NCBI GenBank assembly: GCA_002238525.1
Contig: MPMN01000002.1
Span: 62,001-126,000 of the forward strand
Direction: 5' to 3'
DNA: 64,000 nucleotides
DNA from: Flavobacteriaceae bacterium bin25
GTDB lineage: Bacteria > Bacteroidota > Bacteroidia > Flavobacteriales > Flavobacteriaceae
Shown: positions 18,362 through 27,122 of the stretch, one piece after another
How the letters are laid out: each line of letters begins with the position of its first letter
How positions within the stretch are numbered: the first letter of the stretch is position 1
Program-made: the position numbers and the translations under genes
The notes under the pieces: model-generated
Seen by the model: only the letters and a program-made list of their open reading frames with translations
Databases searched by the model: none
What the model was told of the DNA's origin: nothing

Positions 18362-20836
18362 TTAGCCGCCGCACATCGGACAATCACTATCTTCTTTATT
18401 ATCACGATTATGAATAATCATTTCTTTTAAGTCTTCTGGATTAATAGGAGTTGACTCAACATCGCCATTTTCACTTTTCTTAGGCATTGTGCCTGTTTCT
18501 AAGGCAATTCCAGTTGACACTTTTGTTTTACCAGTTGCATATTTGACTTTTTCAACCTGCTTTTTGCTGATATCTATAGTGAATTTGGTGGGATCGACTG
18601 CAGCCTTGGTCCTTAGATAGTACATGCCAGTTTTCAGTCCCGATCGCCATGCATAGAAATGCATGGAGGTCAATTTTTTTTCTGTGGGATCTTCCATAAA
18701 GAGGTTCAGAGATTGACTTTGATCAATAAAGCATCCACGATGGCGGGCCATGTCAATGATATCTTTCATCTTCAACTCCCAAACCGTCTTGTAGAGTTCT
18801 TTTAAATCTTCGGGAATCCCCTCAATATGTTGAATGGAACCATTGGATCTCATCAATTCTTGTTTTAACTCTTCACTCCATAATCCCAAGTCCACCAAAT
18901 CTTTTAATAAATGTTTGTTAACTACTATAAATTCACCTGAGATTACTCTCCGGGCATACATATTTGTCGTATAAGGCTCTATACATTCGTTGTTTCCGAG
19001 AATTTGGGATGTAGAAGCTGTAGGCATCGGAGCTAGCAAGAGGGAATTTCTTACCCCATGTTTGAGTACTTTCTTTCTCAAATCTGCCCACTTCCAGCGG
19101 CCACTCAAGTCTTTATCTTTTAACTCCCAAAGGTTGTATTGGAATTGACCTTTGGATATTGGCGACCCTTCGTAGGTCTGATAGGGTCCATCTTTTATGG
19201 CTTCCTCCATTGAGGCGGTCACCGCAGCAAAATAGATGGTCTCAAAAATCTCTTTATTCAGATTCTTGGCCTCTTCAGAAGTGAAAGGTAATCGCAATTG
19301 AATAAACGTATCCGCAAGACCTTGGACACCAATCCCTATTGGTCTGTGTCGTACATTGGAATTTTTGGCCTCAACAACCGGGTAGTAGTTTCGATCAATG
19401 ACTCTGTTGAGATTTCGAGTGATTAACTTGGTAACTTCATATAACTCTTCGTGATCAAATCTTCCATCTTTGGTCACATACTTAGGTAGCGCAATCGAAG
19501 CCAAATTACATACAGCAATTTCATCCTTTGAGGTGTACTCAATAATCTCAGCACAAAGATTTGAGGAGCGAATAGTACCTAAATTTTTCTGATTTGATTT
19601 CCTATTGGCATGATCTTTATAAAGCATATATGGGGTGCCGGTTTCGATCTGCGATTCGAGAATTTTAAACCATAACTTCCTGGCATCAATTACTTTTCGT
19701 CCCTTGTCTTGATCTTCGTATTGTTGGTATAATTTTTCAAACTCTACACCATGGGTATCGTAAAGCCCTGGACACTCATTAGGGCACATCAGAGTCCACT
19801 TCTCATCATTTTCAACTCGTTTCATAAATAAATCCGGAACCCACATGGCATAAAATAAATCCCGAGCCCGCATTTCTTCTTTGCCGTGGTTCTTTTTTAA
19901 ATCTAGGAACTCCAGTATATCTGCATGCCAAGGCTCTATATATATTGCAAAAGATCCTTTTCGTTTTCCGCCACCTTGATCTACATATCGGGCTGTATCA
20001 TTAAAAACCCGCAACATAGGAACAATGCCATTGGAGGTGCCATTGGTACCAGCAATATAGGAACCCGTCGCTCTAATATTATGAATTGAGAGCCCAATCC
20101 CACCGGCTGCTTGAGAAATTTTTGCTGTTTGTTTTAGTGTATTGTATATTCCTTCTATACTGTCATCCTGCATTGTGAGTAGAAAGCATGACGACATTTG
20201 TGGTTTAGGTGTCCCTGAATTAAAAAGTGTGGGGGTTGCATGGGTGAAATATCTTTTGGACATCTTACTGTAGGTTTCCAAAACAGCATCAATATCATCA
20301 AAATGAATTCCGACACTGACCCTCATGAGCATATGCTGTGGGCGCTCAACTACTTTGTTGTTGATTTTCAGCAAATAGGAACGTTCTAGCGTTTTAAATC
20401 CGAAATAATCATATTCGTAGTCTCTCCGGTTGATGATATGAGAGTCAAGAAGCTCGGCATTTTTTTTAATTATCTGGTAAACCTCATCCGAAAGTAAAGG
20501 TGCTTTTTTACCTGTCTTTGGATTGACATAATAATAAAGTGTTTCCATAGTATGGGAGAAAGACTTTTTTGTGCCTTTATGGAGGTTAGATACTGCAATT
20601 CTAGCTGCTAGCTTGGCATAATCCGGATGGGTTGTTGCCATAGTAGCAGCAATCTCAGCCGCTAGATTGTCAAGTTCTGAAGTTGTAACTCCATCGTAAA
20701 GCCCTTCGACTACTTTTAGCGTTACCCGCTCGGGGGTAACAATACTACTCAGTCCATAGCAAAGTTGGTGAACTCTTGCAGTGATTTTATCAAACATGAC
20801 CCGCTCCTTGCGGCCACTTCTCTTTACTACAAACAT
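18362..20836 (-). CDS. nrdA: Class I ribonucleoside-diphosphate reductase, alpha subunit
   Basis: An 824-residue large subunit with an N-terminal ATP-cone (about residues 1-90). A ten-stranded catalytic barrel follows with the family landmarks [14 protein letters not shown] (active-site Cys), NLCAEI and [10 protein letters not shown]. The C-terminal tail ends in CPMCGG, the redox-active Cys pair that is re-reduced by thioredoxin or glutaredoxin. It makes deoxyribonucleotides together with the radical subunit encoded 41 bases upstream, as an nrdB-nrdA operon. The order with the beta subunit first is common in Bacteroidota. Length and motifs are normal. Confidence 0.96.
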   Translation of the reverse strand: MFVVKRSGRKERVMFDKITARVHQLCYGLSSIVTPERVTLKVVEGLYDGVTTSELDNLAAEIAATMATTHPDYAKLAARIAVSNLHKGTKKSFSHTMETLYYYVNPKTGKKAPLLSDEVYQIIKKNAELLDSHIINRRDYEYDYFGFKTLERSYLLKINNKVVERPQHMLMRVSVGIHFDDIDAVLETYSKMSKRYFTHATPTLFNSGTPKPQMSSCFLLTMQDDSIEGIYNTLKQTAKISQAAGGIGLSIHNIRATGSYIAGTNGTSNGIVPMLRVFNDTARYVDQGGGKRKGSFAIYIEPWHADILEFLDLKKNHGKEEMRARDLFYAMWVPDLFMKRVENDEKWTLMCPNECPGLYDTHGVEFEKLYQQYEDQDKGRKVIDARKLWFKILESQIETGTPYMLYKDHANRKSNQKNLGTIRSSNLCAEIIEYTSKDEIAVCNLASIALPKYVTKDGRFDHEELYEVTKLITRNLNRVIDRNYYPVVEAKNSNVRHRPIGIGVQGLADTFIQLRLPFTSEEAKNLNKEIFETIYFAAVTASMEEAIKDGPYQTYEGSPISKGQFQYNLWELKDKDLSGRWKWADLRKKVLKHGVRNSLLLAPMPTASTSQILGNNECIEPYTTNMYARRVISGEFIVVNKHLLKDLVDLGLWSEELKQELMRSNGSIQHIEGIPEDLKELYKTVWELKMKDIIDMARHRGCFIDQSQSLNLFMEDPTEKKLTSMHFYAWRSGLKTGMYYLRTKAAVDPTKFTIDISKKQVEKVKYATGKTKVSTGIALETGTMPKKSENGDVESTPINPEDLKEMIIHNRDNKEDSDCPMCGG

Positions 20837-20877
20837 TTGGTCATGGTATTTCCCATCATTTTTTTATTTGTCTATGA

Positions 20878-21867
20878 TTAAAATTCTTCTTCAGTCCCAA
20901 ACTCTTTTTTCCCTGATGCTCTTTCACTTGCTGATCTTTTAACTCCGGCTTTTTGATATTCGGCTACTTTCTTTTCAAAAAAGTTGGTTTTACCTTCAAT
21001 TGAAATTATTTCCATAAAATCGAATGGATTTTCAACATTATAAACCTTTTCCACTTCTAGTTGAACCAATAATCTATCGGTTACATATTCCAGATATTGT
21101 GTCATCAGATCTGCATTCATACCGATCAACCGAACAGGTAGAGATTCTGTGATAAACTCTCTTTCGATGTTCAGAGCATCTACTAGTATTTCTTTAATCC
21201 TCTTTTTAGGAACTTTATTGACTAAATGATTATTATGAACGTGTACAGCAAAATCGCAATGCATTCCTTCATCCCGCGAAATCAACTCATTAGAAAAGGT
21301 AAGTCCGGGCATGAGGCCTCTTTTTTTGAGCCAAAAAATCGAACAAAAAGCTCCAGAAAAGAAAATCCCCTCAACTGCAGCAAAAGCAATCAATCGCTCA
21401 GCAAAGGAGTCTGAATCAATCCATTTTAATGCCCAATCGGCTTTCTTTTTGATGGCTGGAAAAACCTCAATGGCTTTGAACAGACGATCTTTTTCTTCCG
21501 GATCTTCCACATAGGTTTCAATTAATAGAGAATAGGTCTCTGAGTGAATATTTTCCATCATAATCTGGAAGCCATAGAAGAATTTTGCCTCAGTAAATTG
21601 AACTTCGTTGACAAAATTCTCTGCCAAATTCTCATTAACTATACCATCCGAAGCTGCAAAAAAAGCTAGAATATGTTTGATAAAATATCTTTCCTCGTCA
21701 TTCAACTTGTCATTCCAGTCTCCGATATCGTTGCTCAAATCTATTTCTTCTGCTGTCCAAAAGCAGGCTTCACATATTTTATACCAAGTCCAAAGATCAA
21801 TATGTTTAATTGGAAATATTACAAATCTATCTTTGTTTTCTTGTAAAATCGGCTCTATTTGTCCCAT
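20878..21867 (-). CDS. nrdB: Class I ribonucleotide reductase, beta (radical) subunit
   Basis: A 329-residue small subunit. The di-iron ligands of the family can be placed: an Asp/Glu in the N-terminal third, the EENIHSE motif ([11 protein letters not shown]), and EGIFFSGAF and RDEGMHCDF in the later helices. The radical tyrosine is expected near the first EENIHSE helix (FFYGFQIM). The C-terminal tail (GTEEEF) is the acidic peptide that docks on the alpha subunit. It is the first gene of the nrdB-nrdA operon, 41 bases before nrdA. Confidence 0.95.
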   Translation of the reverse strand: MGQIEPILQENKDRFVIFPIKHIDLWTWYKICEACFWTAEEIDLSNDIGDWNDKLNDEERYFIKHILAFFAASDGIVNENLAENFVNEVQFTEAKFFYGFQIMMENIHSETYSLLIETYVEDPEEKDRLFKAIEVFPAIKKKADWALKWIDSDSFAERLIAFAAVEGIFFSGAFCSIFWLKKRGLMPGLTFSNELISRDEGMHCDFAVHVHNNHLVNKVPKKRIKEILVDALNIEREFITESLPVRLIGMNADLMTQYLEYVTDRLLVQLEVEKVYNVENPFDFMEIISIEGKTNFFEKKVAEYQKAGVKRSASERASGKKEFGTEEEF

Positions 21868-22142
21868 AATTTTAGAGTATTTAATTAGTTTATTTAATGA
21901 ATTTAAGGTCTGATTTTAGATGAAAAAAGGATAAGCAATTTAATAGAATTTAAATTCTCAATTCACGTGAGAATTTGACATTTCCTGATGTAACCCTGCA
22001 ATATATAGGATAAAATGCTCTCTAACAAATAGTTGTCAAGTAAGCTAAATTTTTCTATTTCCTTTGATTGGTTGGGTTTAATTCTGGAAAGGAACCTCCC
22101 AATCTGTCTATGGCAACACTTCAAATCAAAGAAGTATTTTTC

Positions 22143-22523
22143 TCAATTGTAAGTCTCTGTATCTTTAAAGCGTTTATGTACATAGGGAGTTAGCTTATTG
22201 AATTGTTTCAAAATTTGTAAATCTTGATTATCATAGAAGAATTTTTTGAGAGATGAATCAATATACTCTCTATATTGTATGGGATTCAAAGAAGTATCAA
22301 TTTCATTTACCTTGTTCTTGTTGTAGTCCGTGATTTTTGTTTTAAGATCTAGATACATCCTAAAAAATTCGTCCCACCAAAACCATCGATGCCTATCTTC
22401 ATGGGTAAGATTACCAAAATCGACATGATCATAAGGATGACCATACTCTAAGAATACCTTATCTATTCTATTTATTTGCTCTTCTATTTGTTTCACCCAC
22501 TCCTTGTCTTTTTGATTGTCCAT
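22143..22523 (-). CDS. Small hypothetical protein encoded with Fic
   Basis: A 126-residue acidic/aromatic protein with no signal peptide or membrane segment, rich in Asp, Lys and Trp (HRWFWWDEFFRMYLDLK). I do not recognise a family. It starts 8 bases after the Fic gene stop on the same strand, so it is almost certainly co-transcribed. It might be a Fic substrate, regulator or companion. Fic here already carries its own inhibitory motif, so an antitoxin role is not required. Function unknown. Confidence 0.6.
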   Translation of the reverse strand: MDNQKDKEWVKQIEEQINRIDKVFLEYGHPYDHVDFGNLTHEDRHRWFWWDEFFRMYLDLKTKITDYNKNKVNEIDTSLNPIQYREYIDSSLKKFFYDNQDLQILKQFNKLTPYVHKRFKDTETYN

Positions 22524-22531
22524 TCTGCTTA

Positions 22532-23383
22532 TTACTTAATGGTTGTCTTTTGAATACTTGGATTTTGGGGATTTATTTCTCTTTGATTATCTGTTTTCTC
22601 TATATACTCGTTCATTAAAGACATAGGCTTAATTGAACTATCTATCATAAAATCATAAAAATAATTTAAGTCTTTGGTTTTATCTGTTTTTTCGAGTGCT
22701 TCAAAGTAAGCATCTTTTTCTTCATTTAAGACAAAAGTCATCGGTAGGTTATGATATGCCTGAATATAATTCATCAATAACCTGGATGTCCTACCATTCC
22801 CATCGCCAAAAGGATGTATGCTCACTAATTTATAATGAGCTTCGAAAGCCAATAGATTCGCTGATTTTACATCATTGCTGTTTTCTAATCTAGAATTGAT
22901 GTCACCTAACAAAATATTGGTTTGATCTGGAACTGCCTTGGGATGCATAAATACTTTTTGACCTCCTCCTATTAAACCGATACCAACAAAATAAGTTCTC
23001 AATTCTCCTGAAGCCGTATTATATTTTTCGCCTGTTAGAGGACAAAATCCTTCTTCTCCAGTTCTCTTTTTAACAAGAGAATTAATCTTTTTTAGCAATG
23101 GTAAGCATATAGAAAGATTTTTTTTTGCTTGTTCTAATACATAAAGAAGTGCATTATAATGATCAATCACCATGAAAATCGATTCTTCTTTGTATGGTGC
23201 ATTTGATGGGAATACCTTATGTTCTAGTAATTGCCAACTTTCTTTGATGGTTAATTTCGAACCTTCTATAGCAGAAGAATGATGGGCTATACTACATAAA
23301 TTGTGCTTATGTAAATAAGAACGACCAATTAAGTGTTTTTGGCATTTTTTAGATAAATCAATGAACTCATTCCACTTGGACAT
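22532..23383 (-). CDS. Fic domain AMP-transferase, class II (self-inhibited)
   Basis: A 283-residue Fic protein. The catalytic motif HPFGDGNGRTSR is at residues 190-201 (consensus HxFx[DE]GNGRxxR), with the catalytic His at 190. An inhibitory motif SSAIEG at residues 36-41 matches [ST]xxxE[GN] N-terminal to the Fic fold, which marks class II, in which the inhibitory helix is on the same chain. Such enzymes transfer AMP (or other NMPs) from ATP onto Ser, Thr or Tyr of target proteins. The gene is followed at 8 bases by a small unknown gene. Codon usage is not obviously foreign. Confidence 0.9.
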   Translation of the reverse strand: MSKWNEFIDLSKKCQKHLIGRSYLHKHNLCSIAHHSSAIEGSKLTIKESWQLLEHKVFPSNAPYKEESIFMVIDHYNALLYVLEQAKKNLSICLPLLKKINSLVKKRTGEEGFCPLTGEKYNTASGELRTYFVGIGLIGGGQKVFMHPKAVPDQTNILLGDINSRLENSNDVKSANLLAFEAHYKLVSIHPFGDGNGRTSRLLMNYIQAYHNLPMTFVLNEEKDAYFEALEKTDKTKDLNYFYDFMIDSSIKPMSLMNEYIEKTDNQREINPQNPSIQKTTIK

Positions 23384-23969
23384 CTTCTAAATTAAAAGAA
23401 CAGATAGTACCATAAAAATAGGGAAATTACCATTAGTTTATGGACTCAAAAGAGGTCGGGGAGTATATAAATAACTGTTTAAATAGAAATTAGATGGGTC
23501 CGCTAGACTTATCTGAATTTCTGTATTTCTTGAGTGTGGTTTACCAATCCCATTTCTTAAATGGTAAATTTATATTTTGATTGTAAAAGACAAACTAATT
23601 AGAGGACGTAGCATATTAGCCAATATCAAAGCTATTTCTAAGGGTACCTTGTTAGGGGGATTTTGCTGAAGTAATCGAAATGCTTTTACAGGTGGTACAA
23701 GAAGAATGCCCACGATGATTACACATCTATGAATCTAAAGTCTGTGTTTGGACTTTTAAATATCCAATGTGCCTCGTGATTGTAAAAGGTTTTTGAGCAA
23801 CAGATATTACGCAAGCCAAGTGATATAAGTCCTAGGAAGAATCCAGTCCATCATATACAAAGGAATTAAGTTTGTAATATAGGCATAGGATAGTTTTAGT
23901 CATTGATGAAAGAACAATAGTAAACAGAACCTATACAAAAAACAACCTATTATCTTATATTTAGCAATA
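23384..23969. other. Intergenic region, nothing convincing
   Basis: About 590 bases between the divergent Fic gene and the alpha/beta hydrolase gene. I find no coding frame with recognisable content, no RNA gene and no strong terminator. A TATATTTAGC element at about 23955-23964 resembles a -7 box close to the hydrolase start, which would give a very short leader. Confidence 0.45.
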
Positions 23970-25112
23970 ATGAATCGCCTCATCCTTTTGATAAGTTTCT
24001 TGTTTTTGACACTTTATTATTGTAATGATGATGGTCCTACTGGGCCGAAGTTGCCAGTTGAAATGCCTGAACCAACAAACGTTGAAGAAGAAACAAACAC
24101 AGAGCAAACTGACAATGATCAGGACAACAATAGCACAGATGAAACCAATGACGATAATAGCGACCAAAGTAGCACGGATACTGATCAGGATAGTAACGCA
24201 GATGAAACCAATGACGATAATGGGGACCAAACCAGCACGGATACTGATCAGGATAATTCAGAAGATAATTTTTCGCACACTGTTTTACCTGATGCTATAG
24301 AAGATCTATTTGAAATGAAAGGAGATATCGAATCAGATACGGTATGGGTTTACATTCAAGGTGGTGCAGTATTAGATAGAGACTATCCCCTTAACAGTTC
24401 TAACTCTTCTGGCTGTTCAAATTGCGACCAAGACGAAGCAGAAGTTTTTGACTATCCCTATTTTGTTGATGATCTAATCGTTTATCCATTTCAATCTCAG
24501 CATCTCAACCCCTACATACACAGAGAGAGCGAATTGACTTTTGAACAGGCAAAAATTGAAAGCGCTCTCAGTGCTGAGATAATTAAAAAAGTAATTGACC
24601 ACTTCAACACTATGGAAAAGACCATATACCTCATTGGACATTCCTATGGTGCTTTTTTGGTCAATGAAATCCTATCAAAATACGGGTCAATTGCTAGAAA
24701 ATCAATTTCACTCAACGGTAGACTAGATATGGACCAGGTAGTTGTAGATGGCTTTTCTGAGGGAATAGTCTGGCTCTTTGATGAAAACGGTCAGAATCCA
24801 TATGAAGCGAAAGTTCCAGAAGAATATGCTAGCGAAATCAAACTAATAAGCAACCTATCTAAGTTAAACGCAGGATTGGGTTTCAATCGTTATACTGAAA
24901 AATTAGCAGAAGTAGACCTTTCTGATGCTATTTTTTTATTCTCAGAATATGATATGAACGTCGGCGATTTCACGCCAGAGGCAATCAAGCTCTTGAAAGA
25001 GACCAACCCAGCAGAACATCTGATTATTCTCGAAAATGGCACCCACGAAACAATATTTGCTGACCTCCGGGAAACAAAAAAACTACACGACTTGATTATC
25101 ATGGATAATTGA
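23970..25112 (+). CDS. Secreted alpha/beta-hydrolase with Asp/Thr-rich tandem linker
   Basis: A 380-residue protein. Residues 1-16 form a hydrophobic leader that ends near a Cys (LTLYYC), a possible lipobox. Residues about 30-100 are an extremely acidic linker containing two 21-residue repeats of the pattern DETNDDN-DQ-STDTDQD. From about residue 115 an alpha/beta-hydrolase domain follows, with nucleophile elbow GHSYGA (Ser near residue 225) and a late His near the end (ENGTHETIF) that would complete the triad; an acid residue lies between them. Substrate is not evident. A secreted esterase or peptidase-like hydrolase is the best call. It is monocistronic. Confidence 0.7.
   Translation: MNRLILLISFLFLTLYYCNDDGPTGPKLPVEMPEPTNVEEETNTEQTDNDQDNNSTDETNDDNSDQSSTDTDQDSNADETNDDNGDQTSTDTDQDNSEDNFSHTVLPDAIEDLFEMKGDIESDTVWVYIQGGAVLDRDYPLNSSNSSGCSNCDQDEAEVFDYPYFVDDLIVYPFQSQHLNPYIHRESELTFEQAKIESALSAEIIKKVIDHFNTMEKTIYLIGHSYGAFLVNEILSKYGSIARKSISLNGRLDMDQVVVDGFSEGIVWLFDENGQNPYEAKVPEEYASEIKLISNLSKLNAGLGFNRYTEKLAEVDLSDAIFLFSEYDMNVGDFTPEAIKLLKETNPAEHLIILENGTHETIFADLRETKKLHDLIIMDN
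24138..24263 (+). repeat. Two tandem 63-base coding repeats
   Basis: Units at 24138-24200 and 24201-24263 are near-identical and encode an Asp/Thr/Asn-rich 21-residue linker unit. A partial earlier unit precedes them. Copy number is likely to vary between strains by slippage. Confidence 0.8.
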
Positions 25113-25390
25113 CCGATTCAATAACATTCGTGTTTTATGAAAACTCTATCCCACAAGTTGCATTAATGAGTTTATTCTAAGCATAGGAAGTTAATTTCAT
25201 GCTTAACAATGCGATAGGTATCATTTAACCCATGAAGAACATGAAAAAGTTGAATAGGATTTACTAACAGGTTCTTATTTTACAATAATTAGCAACGCAT
25301 CTCATTTAGTGATGGTCAGTAATAAGATTTGACAAGAAACATATTTTTGTCAATCACATTTTAATTTAATGACTATGAGTTTAATAGCAT

Positions 25391-26086
25391 TTAAGATTGC
25401 TCTATTATCTCTTCCTTAGATGTCGGTTTTTGGGATTCGTTGGCTCTGGAAATGCGCCTAGAAAAAAATACTACCATCATAACACCAGTAGTAATAGCCG
25501 TATCAGCTATGTTGAAAACATATTGAAAAAAAGTGTACTCCTTCCCACCAATCAAAGGGACCCACTCAGGCCAGACCCAACTAAATAAGGGGAACTGAAT
25601 CATATCCACCACATGACCAAGAAAAAATGGTGCATAACCCTGTTCAGGTAAAAATTGAGCCACCTGTCCATAGCTGTGGGTAAAGAATACTCCATAAAAA
25701 ATAGAATCAATTAGATTACCCAGAGCTCCAGCAAAAATGAGCGCAATCGACCATTTAAGTACTCTGGATTGCTTTTGAATGACTCTAAAAAATAAATATA
25801 AACCGATTCCGGTTATGACGATCATTCGGAAAAAAGTAAGAATCAATTTAGCCGTTTCTTCATCGCCGATGGGAATGATATCACTAACCTTGGTTCCCAT
25901 CGCCATGCCAGGGTTTTCAACAAACAAAACCTTGAAAAATCCCCAGTCCAGAATTGCTGGCGAAAAATAACTGCTGATGGGATAATTTAGTTTGATGTAA
26001 AATTTTGTCCCCTGATCTAAGAGCAATACCCCAAAAATGATTAAGATGACCCAATGAATGGCACACCGTCCAATCCTCATAACCAA
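25391..26086 (-). CDS. lspA: Lipoprotein signal peptidase (signal peptidase II)
   Basis: A 231-residue inner-membrane aspartyl peptidase that removes lipoprotein signal peptides after lipidation. Four transmembrane helices are visible. The family boxes are present: the early DQGTK motif, VENPGMAMG, AGALGNLIDSIFYG (first catalytic Asp) and FNIADTAITTGV (second catalytic Asp). It is longer than the 160-residue enterobacterial protein because of an insertion before the last helix, as is usual in Bacteroidota. It ends the ileS-dksA-adhesin-lspA operon. Confidence 0.94.
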   Translation of the reverse strand: MVMRIGRCAIHWVILIIFGVLLLDQGTKFYIKLNYPISSYFSPAILDWGFFKVLFVENPGMAMGTKVSDIIPIGDEETAKLILTFFRMIVITGIGLYLFFRVIQKQSRVLKWSIALIFAGALGNLIDSIFYGVFFTHSYGQVAQFLPEQGYAPFFLGHVVDMIQFPLFSWVWPEWVPLIGGKEYTFFQYVFNIADTAITTGVMMVVFFSRRISRANESQKPTSKEEIIEQS

Positions 26087-26125
26087 TATTTAATTAACAG
26101 CGGTAAATTTAGCCAATAAGGTTTC

Positions 26126-26737
26126 CTAATTATAAACATTTCCTAGTGTTGTGCCAATGACTAAATTGGCCGAATACTCCGGATTAAAAGTTGTCAATAC
26201 AAGACCATATTTACTCCGAGCATCAACATTGACTTGAGAATTAACTATGCAAATATTGGCTTCTAAAGACTCTATGGAACTTTTAAAGGTATTTGCTTCA
26301 AAAGAGCAAAATCCCGTATTCAATTGTAGATTGATGCGGTTTAAATTTCCTTTGACTTCCACCCTACAATTATCTACCATTACCCAAACCTCTAAATCAC
26401 TTGGCACAAGCAATTTTGCCTTTGTGGCGTACTGTTTGTGGACACTTAACTTATCATGATGTAATTCAAAGTTTGGATTTGAAACCTCCTCAGCATACAA
26501 TACTCTACCTATCGTCCTGATTATAATTGTACTAGCAGTCTTGTATTCTCCATAACTATCATACAATAAATCAACTTGATCAATTGAATCCAATCCAACA
26601 ATTTCCAACTGATAGACCCAGGGCAGTCGAAACTCTGCCTCAGTAATTTGTTGAGCTGAAATTTGTTTACTGACTACACTCTGACCCAAAACGGGGAAAA
26701 CAAAGCCCAAACAGATAATTGATAAAAATCTCCTTAT
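26126..26737 (-). CDS. Adhesin-like (DUF4097/DUF2807-type) secreted protein with odd start
   Basis: A secreted protein of about 200 residues made of short beta strands and small-residue turns resembling putative autotransporter-adhesin domains; no catalytic motif. The first standard start in frame is a TTG at 26710. Translation of the upstream frame gives a good signal peptide (RRFLSIICLGFVFPVLGQ) that would start at ATA 26737, overlapping the dksA stop as ATAA. An ATG there would give the usual ATGA-type coupling, so the start may have mutated from ATG to ATA, or a rare ATA start is used. The gene lies inside the conserved dksA-lspA block. Exact function unknown. Confidence 0.55.
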   Translation of the reverse strand: MRRFLSIICLGFVFPVLGQSVVSKQISAQQITEAEFRLPWVYQLEIVGLDSIDQVDLLYDSYGEYKTASTIIIRTIGRVLYAEEVSNPNFELHHDKLSVHKQYATKAKLLVPSDLEVWVMVDNCRVEVKGNLNRINLQLNTGFCSFEANTFKSSIESLEANICIVNSQVNVDARSKYGLVLTTFNPEYSANLVIGTTLGNVYN

Positions 26738-27120
26738 TTTTTGTTTCTTTTAGCCTCAATAGATAAGGTGGCATGTGGCACCAATAATAGCCGTTCTCGG
26801 CTAATTAATTTCCCCGTAGCACGACAAATTCCATAAGTCTTGTTTTCAATCCGAACTAGGGCGTTTTTAAGATCTCTGATGAACTTTTCCTGCCTTAGAG
26901 CCAACTGTGCGTTGGCTTCTTTGGACAATGTAGTAGAACCTTCCTCATAGGCTTTAAAGGTTGGCGAAGTATCTTCTGTGCCATTGTTACTGTCATTCAT
27001 GTAGGCCCTTTTTAGAAAGACCAACTCCCGTTGGGCAGTACTGATTTTTTCTTCGATAAGTTCTTTAAACTTTTCCAACTCTTGGTCGGAGTACTTCTTT
27101 TTTGTATCTGTTATACTCAT
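26734..27120 (-). CDS. TraR/DksA-family transcription regulator
   Basis: A 128-residue protein with a coiled-coil N-terminal half (KYSDQELEKFKELIEEKI) and the C-terminal zinc-finger-like part GICRATGKLISRERLLLVPHATLSIEAK. Only one cysteine of the usual four-Cys zinc site remains, which is typical of the Bacteroidota version (C4-less). It would bind RNA polymerase in the secondary channel and modulate stringent-response promoters. It starts 2 bases after the ileS stop and its TAA overlaps the next frame, so translation is probably coupled. Confidence 0.88.
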   Translation of the reverse strand: MSITDTKKKYSDQELEKFKELIEEKISTAQRELVFLKRAYMNDSNNGTEDTSPTFKAYEEGSTTLSKEANAQLALRQEKFIRDLKNALVRIENKTYGICRATGKLISRERLLLVPHATLSIEAKRNKK

Positions 27121-27122
27121 TA

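Noticed and set aside
21955..21973. TTCTCA/TGAGAA inverted repeat upstream of nrdB
   Set aside because: Six-base arms with a seven-base gap; too weak to call as an operator.
21999..22008. CAATATATAG upstream of nrdB, possibly an NrdR box
   Set aside because: Only the core fits, with poor flanks, and a paired second box was not found.
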